DNA from: Gammaproteobacteria bacterium
Lineage (GTDB): Bacteria; Pseudomonadota; Gammaproteobacteria; Competibacterales; Competibacteraceae
Length of the DNA: 14,267 nt
Direction: 5' to 3'
NCBI GenBank assembly: GCA_020047885.1
Contig: JAIFNF010000232.1
Location: 1 to 14,267 of the forward strand
The notes below the pieces were generated by a model. The model was not told where the DNA came from. It ran no database searches and saw only the letters and a program-made list of their open reading frames with translations. Shown here one piece after another: positions 1-9,181 of the stretch. A program made the position numbers and the translations under genes. The first letter of the stretch is position 1; the number at the start of each line of letters is the position of its first letter.

Positions 1-2266
<2,266 letters not shown>

Positions 2267-2369
2267 GTTCTAAAAAAGATTAAAACACAGTCCGGCGGGC
2301 AACGTATAGACGGGATGCCAATCACGCGGTGATGAGAAAAGACGACGGATTGTGGAGGATGGAGAAAAC

Positions 2370-2939
2370 ATGCAGGGGATTGATAATCAAGGGAAGGATG
2401 AGCTGTATCAGTGGAAGCGGGTGGGGGATATAATGCCCACCATGACTCCGCCCCGCGTCCATCCTGACCTACTTCGCTCCGGTGATGCGCCCGCAATCCG
2501 AGCGGCTGAGGCGATAGTCAAGGCGATCACGACATCTGATTGGGGGACTAAACGGTTTAAGGCAGGGAATAAGACGAGGCAAACATTAAGTGATTTCGCC
2601 CCGTTTGCACATATCCCTGAAATTGCAGATTTGATTGATAAAATACAACTTCGAGACCCGGTTGATGGTTTTTTGTTTCACTATTTAAAGCGGGTTTATG
2701 TCGAGAATGAGCTATTGGTTTCTCCTGATGATTTAAACCGATGGTTTGAGCAAACCTTAAATGACCCGCAAGCCGGGTTGATTCAACCCAAGTCGGATAC
2801 CAGTCGCTATCTGGTCTATTCCGAACGTCATCACTTATTGGCGGTATTGGATCGAAGTGGCGAACGAGTCAGTGTTCATAAACACGATGGCAAAGCCCTG
2901 GGGGACATATGGAAGCGTATCGACAGTCTGATTTTTTGA
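2370..2939 (+). CDS. Hypothetical protein, first gene of an overlapping accessory pair
   Basis: I do not recognise this protein. With the ATG at 2370 it has 189 residues; this start has GGAG five bases upstream. ATGs at 2433 (168 residues, preceded by GGGGGATATA) and 2442 are alternatives, and a TATAAT at 2429-2434 could even give a nearly leaderless message from 2442. There is no signal peptide or membrane segment. The N-terminal half looks helical. The C-terminal third, SRYLVYSERHHLLAVLDRSG followed by ERVSVHKHD, alternates like two or three beta strands. That pattern resembles the strand region of BECR-fold (colicin D/E5, RelE-like) nuclease toxins, but the resemblance is faint and I see no certain catalytic set. 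The gene is clearly AT-richer than its neighbours, which suggests transfer. Its stop codon overlaps the next gene, so the two are probably cotranscribed and translationally coupled. Function unknown. Confidence 0.75.
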   Translation: MQGIDNQGKDELYQWKRVGDIMPTMTPPRVHPDLLRSGDAPAIRAAEAIVKAITTSDWGTKRFKAGNKTRQTLSDFAPFAHIPEIADLIDKIQLRDPVDGFLFHYLKRVYVENELLVSPDDLNRWFEQTLNDPQAGLIQPKSDTSRYLVYSERHHLLAVLDRSGERVSVHKHDGKALGDIWKRIDSLIF

Positions 2940-3265
2940 TGTGGTATCGCGAAGCCGTCATGTACGGTATGGATTCTTGGACAGTTCCTGGTATTCGAGA
3001 ACAACGCGATGATGTGATGCGCACCTCTTTGAATGGCCAGCAGTTTTCTAAACTTGAAGAGTTGGATGCACGGTTGGTCGATGCGGTGATGGATCACGAT
3101 GATGACGAAGTACCTAATGATCTGCTTCAAGATGACTCTACTCATCCCCTAACCCACTGGTGGTGGCACCTCGGCAAGTTGCGGGCGGGCGCCTACCCGC
3201 GATATCTGCTGCCGCCCCACTTGCAGAAAATTTATCACCCTGAACCCCTGCGCCAAGCCGCCTGA
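2909..3265 (+). CDS. Hypothetical acidic, Trp-rich small protein, second gene of the accessory pair
   Basis: Unrecognised, 118 residues, no signal peptide or membrane segment. It is acidic, with a DHDDDE cluster at about residues 63-68, and ends in a block HPLTHWWWHLGKLRAG...YPRYLLPPHLQKIY that looks like a conserved structural motif. Two starts are possible. The ATG at 2909 overlaps the upstream gene by 31 bases and has GGGGGA three bases before it. The ATG at 2939 (residue 11) overlaps the upstream stop as TGATG, a classic coupling arrangement. Either way the two genes form one tight module. Small acidic proteins encoded immediately after a toxin are often immunity proteins or antitoxins, so a neutralising partner role is a reasonable guess, but nothing here proves it. 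It ends 35 bases before the convergent znuB stop. Confidence 0.75.
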   Translation: MEAYRQSDFLMWYREAVMYGMDSWTVPGIREQRDDVMRTSLNGQQFSKLEELDARLVDAVMDHDDDEVPNDLLQDDSTHPLTHWWWHLGKLRAGAYPRYLLPPHLQKIYHPEPLRQAA

Positions 3266-3299
3266 TCCGGTATGTGGATAACCCTTGATTACGGACTCC

Positions 3300-4076
3300 C
3301 TATCTCGCCAGTGAACCCAGCAGAAACAGAACTGCCGCCGCCACCACTACCGACGGTCCCGCTGGCGTATCCCAGCGCAACGACGCCCACAGTCCCGCGC
3401 CGACCGCCACGCAACCCAGCCCACTGGCCAACAAGGCCATACGTTCCGGGGAACGGACAAAACGGCGAGCCGTCGCGGCGGGAATCACTAGCAGCGAGGT
3501 AATGAGCAGAATACCCACTACCTTCATCGCCACGGCGATGACAATGGCGATGAGCAACATGAACGCCAGGCGTACCGCGAACACCGGTACGCCTTCCACT
3601 TGCGCCAGATCCTCATGAACCGTGGTCGCCAGCAGCGGCCGCCACAGCCAGGCCAGTGCCGTCAGCGCCACCAGTGCGCCCCCCCAGATCCAGTACAGAT
3701 CTTCCGGGCTGATCGCCAGAATATCGCCAAATAAATAGCCGGTCAGATCAATCCGCACCGTTTCCAGAAACGCCAGCGTCACCAATCCCAGCGATAAACT
3801 GGTATGGGCGAGGATGCCTAACAGGGTATCGGTCGCCAATACGCGCTGCCGTTGCAGCAACACCAGCACAATGGCGATCATCAGGCAGGTCGCGGCGACG
3901 CCCAGTTGCGGATTCACTTGCAAGACCATCCCCAACGCCACGCCGAGTAGTCCCGAATGCGCCAGGGTATCGCCGAAATAGGCCATGCGCCGCCAGACGA
4001 TGAACGCGCCTAGCGGTCCCGCCGCCAGCGCCACGCCAAAGCCGCCGAGCAGGGCGCGAGTGAGAAAATCATCCAT
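3300..4076 (-). CDS. znuB: Zinc ABC transporter, permease subunit ZnuB
   Basis: ZnuB is the inner-membrane permease of the ZnuABC high-affinity zinc importer. The 258-residue product is a very hydrophobic multi-span protein of the usual length (E. coli 261). It carries the family blocks [19 protein letters not shown] and [10 protein letters not shown] near the N-terminus, DTLLGILAH and YLFGDILA in the middle, and [13 protein letters not shown] and [10 protein letters not shown] near the C-terminus. I start it at the ATG at 4076, which has GAGGAAG about 7 bases upstream and overlaps the znuC stop by 8 bases (ATGGATGA). An upstream in-frame ATG at 4121 would add 15 residues with no counterpart in the family. 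It is coupled to znuC and convergent with the accessory pair on its right-hand (3') side. Confidence 0.96.
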   Translation of the reverse strand: MDDFLTRALLGGFGVALAAGPLGAFIVWRRMAYFGDTLAHSGLLGVALGMVLQVNPQLGVAATCLMIAIVLVLLQRQRVLATDTLLGILAHTSLSLGLVTLAFLETVRIDLTGYLFGDILAISPEDLYWIWGGALVALTALAWLWRPLLATTVHEDLAQVEGVPVFAVRLAFMLLIAIVIAVAMKVVGILLITSLLVIPAATARRFVRSPERMALLASGLGCVAVGAGLWASLRWDTPAGPSVVVAAAVLFLLGSLAR

Positions 4077-4860
4077 GGGGTTCTTCCTCTTCAACGGCGA
4101 TGACGGTTCCATGTACGTCATGGCGGTGGTTGTGGTGATGGTGATAAATCGCTAGTTGCCGGGCGCCATCGCTGCCAAACAGTTCCAGATAAGCCGGATC
4201 GCGGGCGACCAGATCGGGATGCCCGGAGCAGCAGACATGCCGGTTCAGGCACAGCACATGATCGGTAGTGGCCATGACCAGATGCAGTTCGTGCGAGACC
4301 ATCAGAATCCCGCAACCGCGCTGGCGACGCAGGTTGCTGATCAGTTCGTACAGCTCATATTGGCCGGTTAAATCCACACCCTGAATCGGTTCATCCAGCA
4401 CCAGTAAATCCGGTTCGCGCAGCAGCGCCCGCGCCAGCAGCATCCGTTGGGATTCGCCACCGGAAATCGCCTGGACGGGCGAGTCGATCACGTGCGCCGC
4501 GCCCACTTCCGCCAGAACCGCCTGCACCCGGTCGCGGGAAGCGGAACCGCCCAGGGTGACGAATCGCGCCACGGTCAAGGGCAGCGTGTCATCAATCACC
4601 AGTCGCTGTGGCATATAGCCGATCCGTAATCCCGGTTTCAGCCAGACCCGCCCCTGGTTCGGGCGCAACAGGCCCAGAACGATGCGCACCAGGGTTGATT
4701 TACCGGCACCGTTCGGACCGATCAGGGCGACGATTTCACCCGCGCTGACCTGGAGATTCACCGCGTGCAGGATGTCGTTGCCACGAATGGCGAAGTGGAC
4801 ATTTTCGACGGTCAGGAGCGGTTCATTGGGGACAGCGGCGAGGGAGGGCTTGACAGTCAC
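4069..4860 (-). CDS. znuC: Zinc ABC transporter, ATP-binding subunit ZnuC
   Basis: This is the cytoplasmic ATPase that drives zinc import through ZnuB. The 263 residues hold one complete ABC domain: Walker A GPNGAGKS (48-55), Q-loop at Gln85, signature SGGES (133-137), Walker B LLVLDEP (152-158) and H-loop His190. The ZnuC-type C-terminal tail is present, with a histidine cluster at about 240-250 (HHHHNHRHD) that is also found in E. coli ZnuC and may sense or bind zinc. The start is a GTG at 4860. There is no good ribosome-binding sequence before it, an in-frame TAA lies 21 bases further upstream, and no ATG precedes the conserved domain, so the start is forced rather than attractive. znuC and znuB form an operon transcribed divergently from znuA. 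Zur control is expected for the family, but I could not pick out a convincing Zur palindrome. Confidence 0.95.
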   Translation of the reverse strand: MTVKPSLAAVPNEPLLTVENVHFAIRGNDILHAVNLQVSAGEIVALIGPNGAGKSTLVRIVLGLLRPNQGRVWLKPGLRIGYMPQRLVIDDTLPLTVARFVTLGGSASRDRVQAVLAEVGAAHVIDSPVQAISGGESQRMLLARALLREPDLLVLDEPIQGVDLTGQYELYELISNLRRQRGCGILMVSHELHLVMATTDHVLCLNRHVCCSGHPDLVARDPAYLELFGSDGARQLAIYHHHHNHRHDVHGTVIAVEEEEPHG

Positions 4861-4933
4861 GATAGAATAAGCCTGTTGTTACCGAGTAGATTCTGAAGAC
4901 AGATTAAGCACGAATACCGAGGGGAAATTCAAG
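4861..4933. promoter_or_regulatory. Divergent znuC/znuA control region
   Basis: These 73 bases must hold the promoters of both znuCB and znuA. Candidate elements are weak: a TTGTTA at 4875-4880 reading toward znuA, and on the opposite strand a TATTCT close to the znuC start. I do not see the near-perfect AT-rich palindrome of the E. coli Zur box. The znuA ribosome-binding sequence GAGGGG (4919-4924) lies 9 bases before its ATG. Confidence 0.4.
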
Positions 4934-5878
4934 ATGAGGATTCGCGAATGGTTGTTCGTCGGGGCATGGTTGTTGACACCGTGGAGTGTGCTGGCCGCCC
5001 CGCTCAATGTCGTCGCCAGCATCCAGCCGGTGCATTCGTTGGTAGCCGGGGTCATGCAGGGGGTGGGGGAACCGCGCCTGTTGGTGACCGGCGGCGCTTC
5101 ACCCCACCACTATAGCCTGCGGCCTTCCGATGCCCAAGCGATAGCCGAAGCGGATGTCCTGTTCTGGATCGGGCCGGATTTGGAGAGCTTCCTAGTCAAG
5201 CCGCTCGCTAACGCCAAAGCCAAAGTGCAGGCTATCGCCTTACTGAACGCTCCCGGCGTGACGATGCTGCGCTTGCGAACGGGCGGAGCTTGGGACGCCC
5301 ATGGTCATGTCGAACCGGCGGGGAAACCGGAACATGACCACGATCATGATCATCAGGCCAGTCGCGACGCCCATCTCTGGCTGGATCCGGTCAACGCGAT
5401 AGCCATGACCCGTCAGATCATGGCGACGCTGGGCGAACTTGCTCCTGACCGTAAAGCGGATTATGAACGGAATGGAGCCGCGTTGATCGAGCGACTGAAC
5501 GGGTTGAATCAGCAACTGACGTTGAAACTGGCACCGGTCAAGGATCAGCCCTATGTGGTGTTTCACGATGCCTATCAGTATTTTGAGCGCCGTTACGGCT
5601 TGAAGGCGGTCGGATCGGTCGTGCTGGATCCGGAACAGCGGCCAGGGGCAAAGCGCGTTGCGGAAATCCAGAAGCGCATCCGAGATCTCGGGGTGCGTTG
5701 TGTATTCAGCGAACCACAGTTCCAGCCCGCTCTGGTGAACACCGTAATGGCCGGCAGCCCGGCTCGTTCTGGAATACTGGATCCACTGGGCGCAGAGATT
5801 CCACCCGGTTCTGACGCTTACTTTCAATTGCTCGACGGTCTGGCCAAGGCTCTGGAGGGGTGTTTGCGCGGCGACTGA
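4934..5878 (+). CDS. znuA: Zinc ABC transporter, periplasmic zinc-binding protein ZnuA
   Basis: ZnuA captures zinc in the periplasm and delivers it to ZnuBC. The 314-residue precursor starts with a signal peptide (about residues 1-21: basic MRIR, hydrophobic core, cleavage near VLA-AP). The three ligand histidines of the cluster A-I family are visible: His59 in SPHHYSLRP, His147 in DAHLWLDP and His211 in VFHDAYQYF. A histidine/aspartate-rich flexible loop typical of ZnuA spans about 123-140 (His123, 125, 134, 136, 138, 140). Cys256 and Cys310 match the position of the E. coli ZnuA disulfide. The ATG start has GAGGGG 9 bases upstream. It is transcribed divergently from znuCB, as in enterobacteria, completing the importer. 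Confidence 0.96.
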   Translation: MRIREWLFVGAWLLTPWSVLAAPLNVVASIQPVHSLVAGVMQGVGEPRLLVTGGASPHHYSLRPSDAQAIAEADVLFWIGPDLESFLVKPLANAKAKVQAIALLNAPGVTMLRLRTGGAWDAHGHVEPAGKPEHDHDHDHQASRDAHLWLDPVNAIAMTRQIMATLGELAPDRKADYERNGAALIERLNGLNQQLTLKLAPVKDQPYVVFHDAYQYFERRYGLKAVGSVVLDPEQRPGAKRVAEIQKRIRDLGVRCVFSEPQFQPALVNTVMAGSPARSGILDPLGAEIPPGSDAYFQLLDGLAKALEGCLRGD

Positions 5879-5928
5879 CCGACGCATGGGCGACAATCGC
5901 TTTCGGGATGGTTTATGCTGCTATGCTT

Positions 5929-5969
5929 ATCCGTTGGCTGGCCGGATCTCAAGGATGCAGTCAACGGAT
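5929..5969. repeat. Inverted repeat upstream of dksA
   Basis: ATCCGTTG (5929-5936) and CAACGGAT (5962-5969) form a perfect 8-bp inverted repeat around 25 bases, in the 139-base gap between znuA and dksA. There is no T-run after it, so it is not an intrinsic znuA terminator. It could be a hairpin in the dksA leader, an operator, or chance. I found no convincing dksA promoter in this gap. Confidence 0.3.
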
Positions 5970-6023
5970 GGCCTACCGAGATCATAAAATCAATGGGCGT
6001 GACCAACACAGAGGCAGATGACC

Positions 6024-6443
6024 ATGAAAGAGACGTTTGCGGGCTTTGCGCCCTATCGTGCGGAAGCGGAAGAGGAGTATATGAATGACCGGCAAAAGAC
6101 CCATTTCCGCGCCATCCTGCTGGCCTGGAAACAGGAATTGATGGAGGAAGGCCGGCGCACCGTCAACAGTATGCAGGATGAAGTTCTCAATCTGCCCGAC
6201 CCCAATGATCGCGCCAGTCAGGAGGAAGAGTTTTCAATCAGCCTGCGGGCGCGGGATCGGGAACGTAAGTTGTTGCACAAAATCGACAAGTCGCTCGGTC
6301 GTCTGGCCAGTGATGATTATGGCTATTGCGAAGCGTGCGGCGTCGAGATTGGCTTGCGGCGACTGGAAGCGCGGCCGACTGCGGAATTGTGCATCGACTG
6401 CAAGCATCTGGAAGAGTTGAAGGAAAAGAGTCAGGCGACATGA
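6024..6443 (+). CDS. dksA: RNA polymerase-binding transcription factor DksA
   Basis: DksA enters the RNA polymerase secondary channel and, with ppGpp, adjusts rRNA and amino-acid promoter activity in the stringent response. The product has 139 residues (E. coli 151; the difference is at the N-terminus). It shows the coiled-coil region with the catalytic-tip motif DPNDRA (Asp59, Asp62, Ala64) followed by QEEEFS, and the intact four-cysteine zinc finger CEAC...CIDC (Cys102, 105, 123, 126). It is therefore the zinc-dependent form, not the cysteine-poor DksA2 paralogue. I prefer the ATG at 6024, nine bases after GAGG (6011-6014). The ATG at 6018 would leave only three bases and adds two residues. 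It lies downstream of znuA with its own 145-base leader, so it is not certainly part of the zinc operon. Confidence 0.95.
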   Translation: MKETFAGFAPYRAEAEEEYMNDRQKTHFRAILLAWKQELMEEGRRTVNSMQDEVLNLPDPNDRASQEEEFSISLRARDRERKLLHKIDKSLGRLASDDYGYCEACGVEIGLRRLEARPTAELCIDCKHLEELKEKSQAT

Positions 6444-6453
6444 GCCATCGCTG

Positions 6454-6505
6454 GTGGGTCGGCCTTTAGCCTGATACCGAAAAGTCAGGCTAAAGCCCGG
6501 CCTAC
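6454..6505. repeat. Long imperfect palindrome between dksA and yicC (REP-like)
   Basis: Two 21-base arms (6454-6474 and 6485-6505) around a 10-base loop form a near-continuous hairpin with a perfect 11-bp core, CTTTAGCCTGA / TCAGGCTAAAG. Outside the core there is one mismatch, and two positions become G-U pairs in RNA. It lies just after the dksA stop (6443) in the gap before the convergent yicC stop. Palindromes built on GGGCTTTAGCC-type cores recur between genes in many proteobacterial genomes, so a dispersed REP-like element that also acts as a bidirectional transcription barrier is likely. Copy number cannot be judged from this window. Confidence 0.6.
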
Positions 6506-6530
6506 GGACTCATCAGCATTGCGCGGGAAG

Positions 6531-6550
6531 CCCCGGCTTTGATGCCGGGG
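6531..6550 (-). terminator. Hairpin downstream of yicC
   Basis: A perfect 7-bp GC-rich stem CCCCGGC (6531-6537) / GCCGGGG (6544-6550) with a 6-base loop lies 80 bases beyond the yicC stop on the minus strand, and also downstream of dksA on the plus strand. No T-run follows in either direction. It may act as a Rho-assisted or structural 3' end for either gene. Confidence 0.35.
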
Positions 6551-6629
6551 AGGGATAGCGCACCGGGCAAAGCGCCATCAACAAAGGGCTCCTATGCCGC
6601 TTTTACGCACCGCCAGTAGCAACGAAACA

Positions 6630-7496
6630 CTATTCAATATTCTGAATATGCTCGCGCACCTGCTCAATCAACACCTTCAACTCAATCGCCGCACGGGTTG
6701 TCTCCGCATCCGCCGATTTTGACGACAGCGTATTCGCCTCACGATTCAACTCCTGCATCAGAAAATCCAGCCGCCGCCCCACCGGTTCCTTGCGATGCAG
6801 CACCGCCTCGATCTCATCGAGATGCGTATCCAGCCGATCCAGTTCCTCGTCCACATCCAACCGCTGCGCCACCAGCACCAACTCCTGCTCCAACCGCCCC
6901 GGATCAGCCTCCACCGGCAAATCCGCCAACCGCCCCAACAGCTTATCGCGCCAACGCGCCAGCACCTCCGGACGGCGAATGCGCACCTGCCTCACCTGCT
7001 CACGCATCGCCACACAGCGCTGCTGAATCAATTCCGCCGTGCGTTGCCCCTCCCGCTCGCGGGTCGCTACCAGTTCCGCCAGCGCCGCATCCAGGCTGTT
7101 CAGCAGCGTCAACTTGATTTCATCCAGATCCGGCTCCGCCTCACTAACCACCCCCGGCCAGCGCAACACATCGACCAGCCGCAGTCCAGCGCCTGGCCCA
7201 ATGAGGTGTTCCAATTCACCGGCAACCTCCAGCAGACGCTCCACCACCGGTTGATTCAGAGTAATCCCGGTCAATGCCGCCCCGGTGGTTTGCAACTTGA
7301 GCATTCCCTCCACCTTGCCACGGTTCAGTTTAGCGGCGATGCGTTCGCGCACCAGTGACTCCAAACTGCGCAACGCCTCCGGCAGGCGAATCGACGTTTC
7401 CAGATAGCGATGATTGACCGAACGTAATTCCCAAATGATCGAACCCCAGGCGCTGGACTGCTCCTGGCGGGCGAAAGCCGTCATACTGCGTAACAT
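6630..7496 (-). CDS. yicC: YicC family endoribonuclease
   Basis: YicC-family proteins are endoribonucleases implicated in RNA turnover; E. coli YicC has been linked to cleavage of small RNAs such as RyhB. The 288-residue length matches the family (E. coli 287). The N-terminal YicC-like domain shows SMTAFAR (4-10) and WELRSVNHRYLE (22-33). The C-terminal DUF1732 domain ends with the highly conserved stretch VGRRLDFLMQELNRE...TLSSKSAD...AIELKVLIEQVREHIQNIE (about 238-288), nearly identical to E. coli. The ATG at 7496 is preceded by GAGGAT. It is transcribed divergently from rph, as in enterobacteria, which suggests a shared interest in RNA processing. Strand-opposite proline-rich frames across it are composition artefacts. 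Confidence 0.95.
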   Translation of the reverse strand: MLRSMTAFARQEQSSAWGSIIWELRSVNHRYLETSIRLPEALRSLESLVRERIAAKLNRGKVEGMLKLQTTGAALTGITLNQPVVERLLEVAGELEHLIGPGAGLRLVDVLRWPGVVSEAEPDLDEIKLTLLNSLDAALAELVATREREGQRTAELIQQRCVAMREQVRQVRIRRPEVLARWRDKLLGRLADLPVEADPGRLEQELVLVAQRLDVDEELDRLDTHLDEIEAVLHRKEPVGRRLDFLMQELNREANTLSSKSADAETTRAAIELKVLIEQVREHIQNIE

Positions 7497-7638
7497 AGGA
7501 TAATCCTCAAAACTTTGATGGTTTCATGATGTACTGTGCATAAGCTTAGGCGTAAATCGCGCATCTGGCGTGTTTTGTATCAACGCGCGGGTGGTATCCG
7601 GCCGAAAAATCGCCCCGGCCTGCATCCCCGGCCGGTTC

Positions 7639-7647
7639 TGCTATAGT
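7639..7647 (+). promoter_or_regulatory. Candidate extended -10 promoter of rph
   Basis: TGCTATAGT has a near-consensus -10 hexamer (7642-7647) with the TGn extension that can replace a -35 element. No good -35 lies 17 bases upstream. Transcription would start near 7654, giving a leader of about 39 bases before the rph ATG at 7693. The 196-base gap between yicC and rph must also contain the yicC promoter, which I could not locate with confidence. Confidence 0.4.
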
Positions 7648-7692
7648 TCCCGGGTCAAACGATCCATGACCTCCATTTCAGGAAATTGCCTT

Positions 7693-8415
7693 ATGCGTCC
7701 CAGTGCCCGCGCCGCCGATGAACTGCGCCCGATCCGCCTCACCCGCCAATTTACCCAACACGCCGAAGGCTCAGTGCTGGTGGAATTCGGCGCCACCCGG
7801 GTGATTTGCACCGCCAGCATCGAAGAACGGGTGCCGCCCTTTCTCAAAGGCAAAGGCCGGGGCTGGGTCACGGCGGAATACGGCATGTTGCCCCGCGCCA
7901 CCCATACCCGGACGCAGCGCGAAGCCAGTCGGGGCCGCCAGGATGGCCGCACCTTGGAAATTCAGCGCTTGATTGGCCGATCCTTGCGGGCGGTCATGGA
8001 TCTGGAGGCGCTCGGCGAACGCACCATTACCCTCGATTGCGACGTGATCCAGGCCGATGGTGGCACCCGTACCGCGGCCATCACCGGCGGCTTCGTCGCC
8101 CTGGCCGATGCGGTGCGCCACCTGATGACCCGGCGACAGGTCAAAAAGAATCCCCTGCACGGCCAGGTCGCTTCCGTCTCCGTTGGCATCTATCAGGGCA
8201 CCCCGGTGCTGGATCTGGATTACGCCGAAGATTCCGAAGCAGAAACCGACATGAACGTGGTGATGAACGACGCCGGAGCGTTCATCGAAATCCAGGGCAC
8301 TGCCGAGGGTCACGCCTTTCGGATGGAAGAATTGCAGGCCATGCTGGCACTGGCCGGGGGCGGCATCAGCCAGTTATTGCAGAAGCAACGGGAAGCGCTG
8401 GAATTGCGCGTCTGA
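7693..8415 (+). CDS. rph: Ribonuclease PH
   Basis: RNase PH is a phosphate-dependent 3'-to-5' exoribonuclease that trims tRNA and rRNA 3' ends; the family forms ring-shaped hexamers. The 240-residue product is full length (E. coli wild type 238; no frameshift like that of E. coli K-12). Key features are [11 protein letters not shown] (23-33), the phosphate-binding Arg86 in [15 protein letters not shown] (123-127) with the second phosphate-contacting arginine at 126, and the acidic catalytic pair in [11 protein letters not shown] (Asp180, Asp186). I start it at the ATG at 7693 (MRPSARA), which matches the MRP start of other RNase PH proteins and follows AGGAAA. An in-frame extension back to 7570 adds 41 residues that fall across the candidate promoter. 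rdgB follows after 145 bases. Confidence 0.96.
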   Translation: MRPSARAADELRPIRLTRQFTQHAEGSVLVEFGATRVICTASIEERVPPFLKGKGRGWVTAEYGMLPRATHTRTQREASRGRQDGRTLEIQRLIGRSLRAVMDLEALGERTITLDCDVIQADGGTRTAAITGGFVALADAVRHLMTRRQVKKNPLHGQVASVSVGIYQGTPVLDLDYAEDSEAETDMNVVMNDAGAFIEIQGTAEGHAFRMEELQAMLALAGGGISQLLQKQREALELRV

Positions 8416-8466
8416 GCGCCATACGCCATATACAGCCTTTCCCGATGATTGCTGGACTTCCGGATT

Positions 8467-8506
8467 CCCCTCCTTGGCTAAGGAGGGGTGGCGCGAAGCG
8501 CCGGGG
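8467..8506. repeat. Double-hairpin intergenic repeat between rph and rdgB
   Basis: CCCCTCCTT (8467-8475) pairs perfectly with AAGGAGGGG (8480-8488) over a 4-base loop. Immediately after it, GGCGC (8490-8494) pairs with GCGCC (8498-8502) over GAA, and GGGG follows. This arrangement (CCCCTCCTT...AAGGAGGGGTGGCGC...GCGCCGGGG) is one I know as a short repeat scattered between genes in many unrelated bacterial genomes. Its alternative reading frames often give spurious APPLL-type ORFs, as on the minus strand here. There is no T-run. It may form a transcript hairpin attenuating read-through from rph to rdgB. Confidence 0.6.
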
Positions 8507-8560
8507 TGGTTCGGGATGTCGGCGGCTTAGGTTGAAAGACAATACAAAGGGGAAATCGCC

Positions 8561-9181
8561 ATGCGCCAAATGGTTCTGGCAACCAACAATCCCGGCAAGG
8601 TTCGGGAGTTTAACGCCGTCCTGGCTGGTTACGATCTGGATATCGTCCCACAATCGGCCTTCAACGTGCCGGAGATCGAAGAAACCGGCCTGACCTTTGT
8701 GGAAAACGCCATTCTCAAAGCTCGCAACGCCGCGCAACAGACCGGTCTGCCCGCATTAGCCGATGATTCCGGGTTGAGTGTGGAAGCACTCAAGGGTGCG
8801 CCCGGCGTCTATTCCGCCCGCTATGCCGGTTCCGGTGCCAATGACCACGCTAATATCGACAAACTGTTGGCCGACTTGCGCGACGTTCCCGCGGAACAGC
8901 GCACCGCCCACTTCCACTGTGTGCTGGCGCTCTTGCAGCACGCCGCTGATCCCACCCCGCTCATTTGTCAGGCTCGCTGGGAGGGGATGATCACCTTTGA
9001 ACCCTATGGCAGCGGTGGTTTCGGTTACGACCCGGTGTTTCTCGTCCTTGATGAGGGCCAGACTGCCGCTGAACTGGATGCAGCGGTCAAAAACCGGTTG
9101 AGTCATCGCGGGCAAGCGCTGGCGCAACTGGTCAAGGCGCTGGGACAATTCAGGTTCGATCCACTTATGGCTGCAAGCTGA
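8561..9181 (+). CDS. rdgB: XTP/dITP pyrophosphatase (RdgB/HAM1 family)
   Basis: RdgB hydrolyses non-canonical purine triphosphates (dITP, ITP, XTP) to monophosphates and pyrophosphate, keeping deaminated bases out of DNA and RNA. All family signatures are present in the 206 residues (E. coli 197): the N-terminal TNNPGK (8-13) with Glu16, FVENA (46-50), the catalytic ADDSGL (67-72), GVYSARYAG (82-90), the base-recognition FGYDPVF (154-160) and the C-terminal SHRGQAL (181-187). The ATG start has GGGG 9 bases upstream. It follows rph on the same strand; in many gammaproteobacteria hemW comes next, but here a convergent gene intervenes whose stop overlaps the rdgB 3' end by 17 bases. Confidence 0.96.
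   Translation: MRQMVLATNNPGKVREFNAVLAGYDLDIVPQSAFNVPEIEETGLTFVENAILKARNAAQQTGLPALADDSGLSVEALKGAPGVYSARYAGSGANDHANIDKLLADLRDVPAEQRTAHFHCVLALLQHAADPTPLICQARWEGMITFEPYGSGGFGYDPVFLVLDEGQTAAELDAAVKNRLSHRGQALAQLVKALGQFRFDPLMAAS

Noticed and set aside
2429..2434. TATAAT as the promoter of the accessory pair
   Set aside because: No -35 or TGn extension accompanies it. It would only work if translation began leaderless at 2442; kept as an alternative in the gene entry, not called as a feature.
6795..7358. Pro/Gln/His-rich plus-strand ORFs opposite yicC
   Set aside because: Composition artefacts of the antisense strand of a strongly conserved yicC gene.
7570..7692. 41-residue N-terminal extension of rph
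   Set aside because: The extension has no counterpart in RNase PH, which starts at MRP, and it overlaps the candidate extended -10 promoter.
8366..8737. Minus-strand ORF across the rph-rdgB gap
   Set aside because: Much of it is translation of the double-hairpin repeat (a known source of spurious ORFs) and of the antisense of rdgB.
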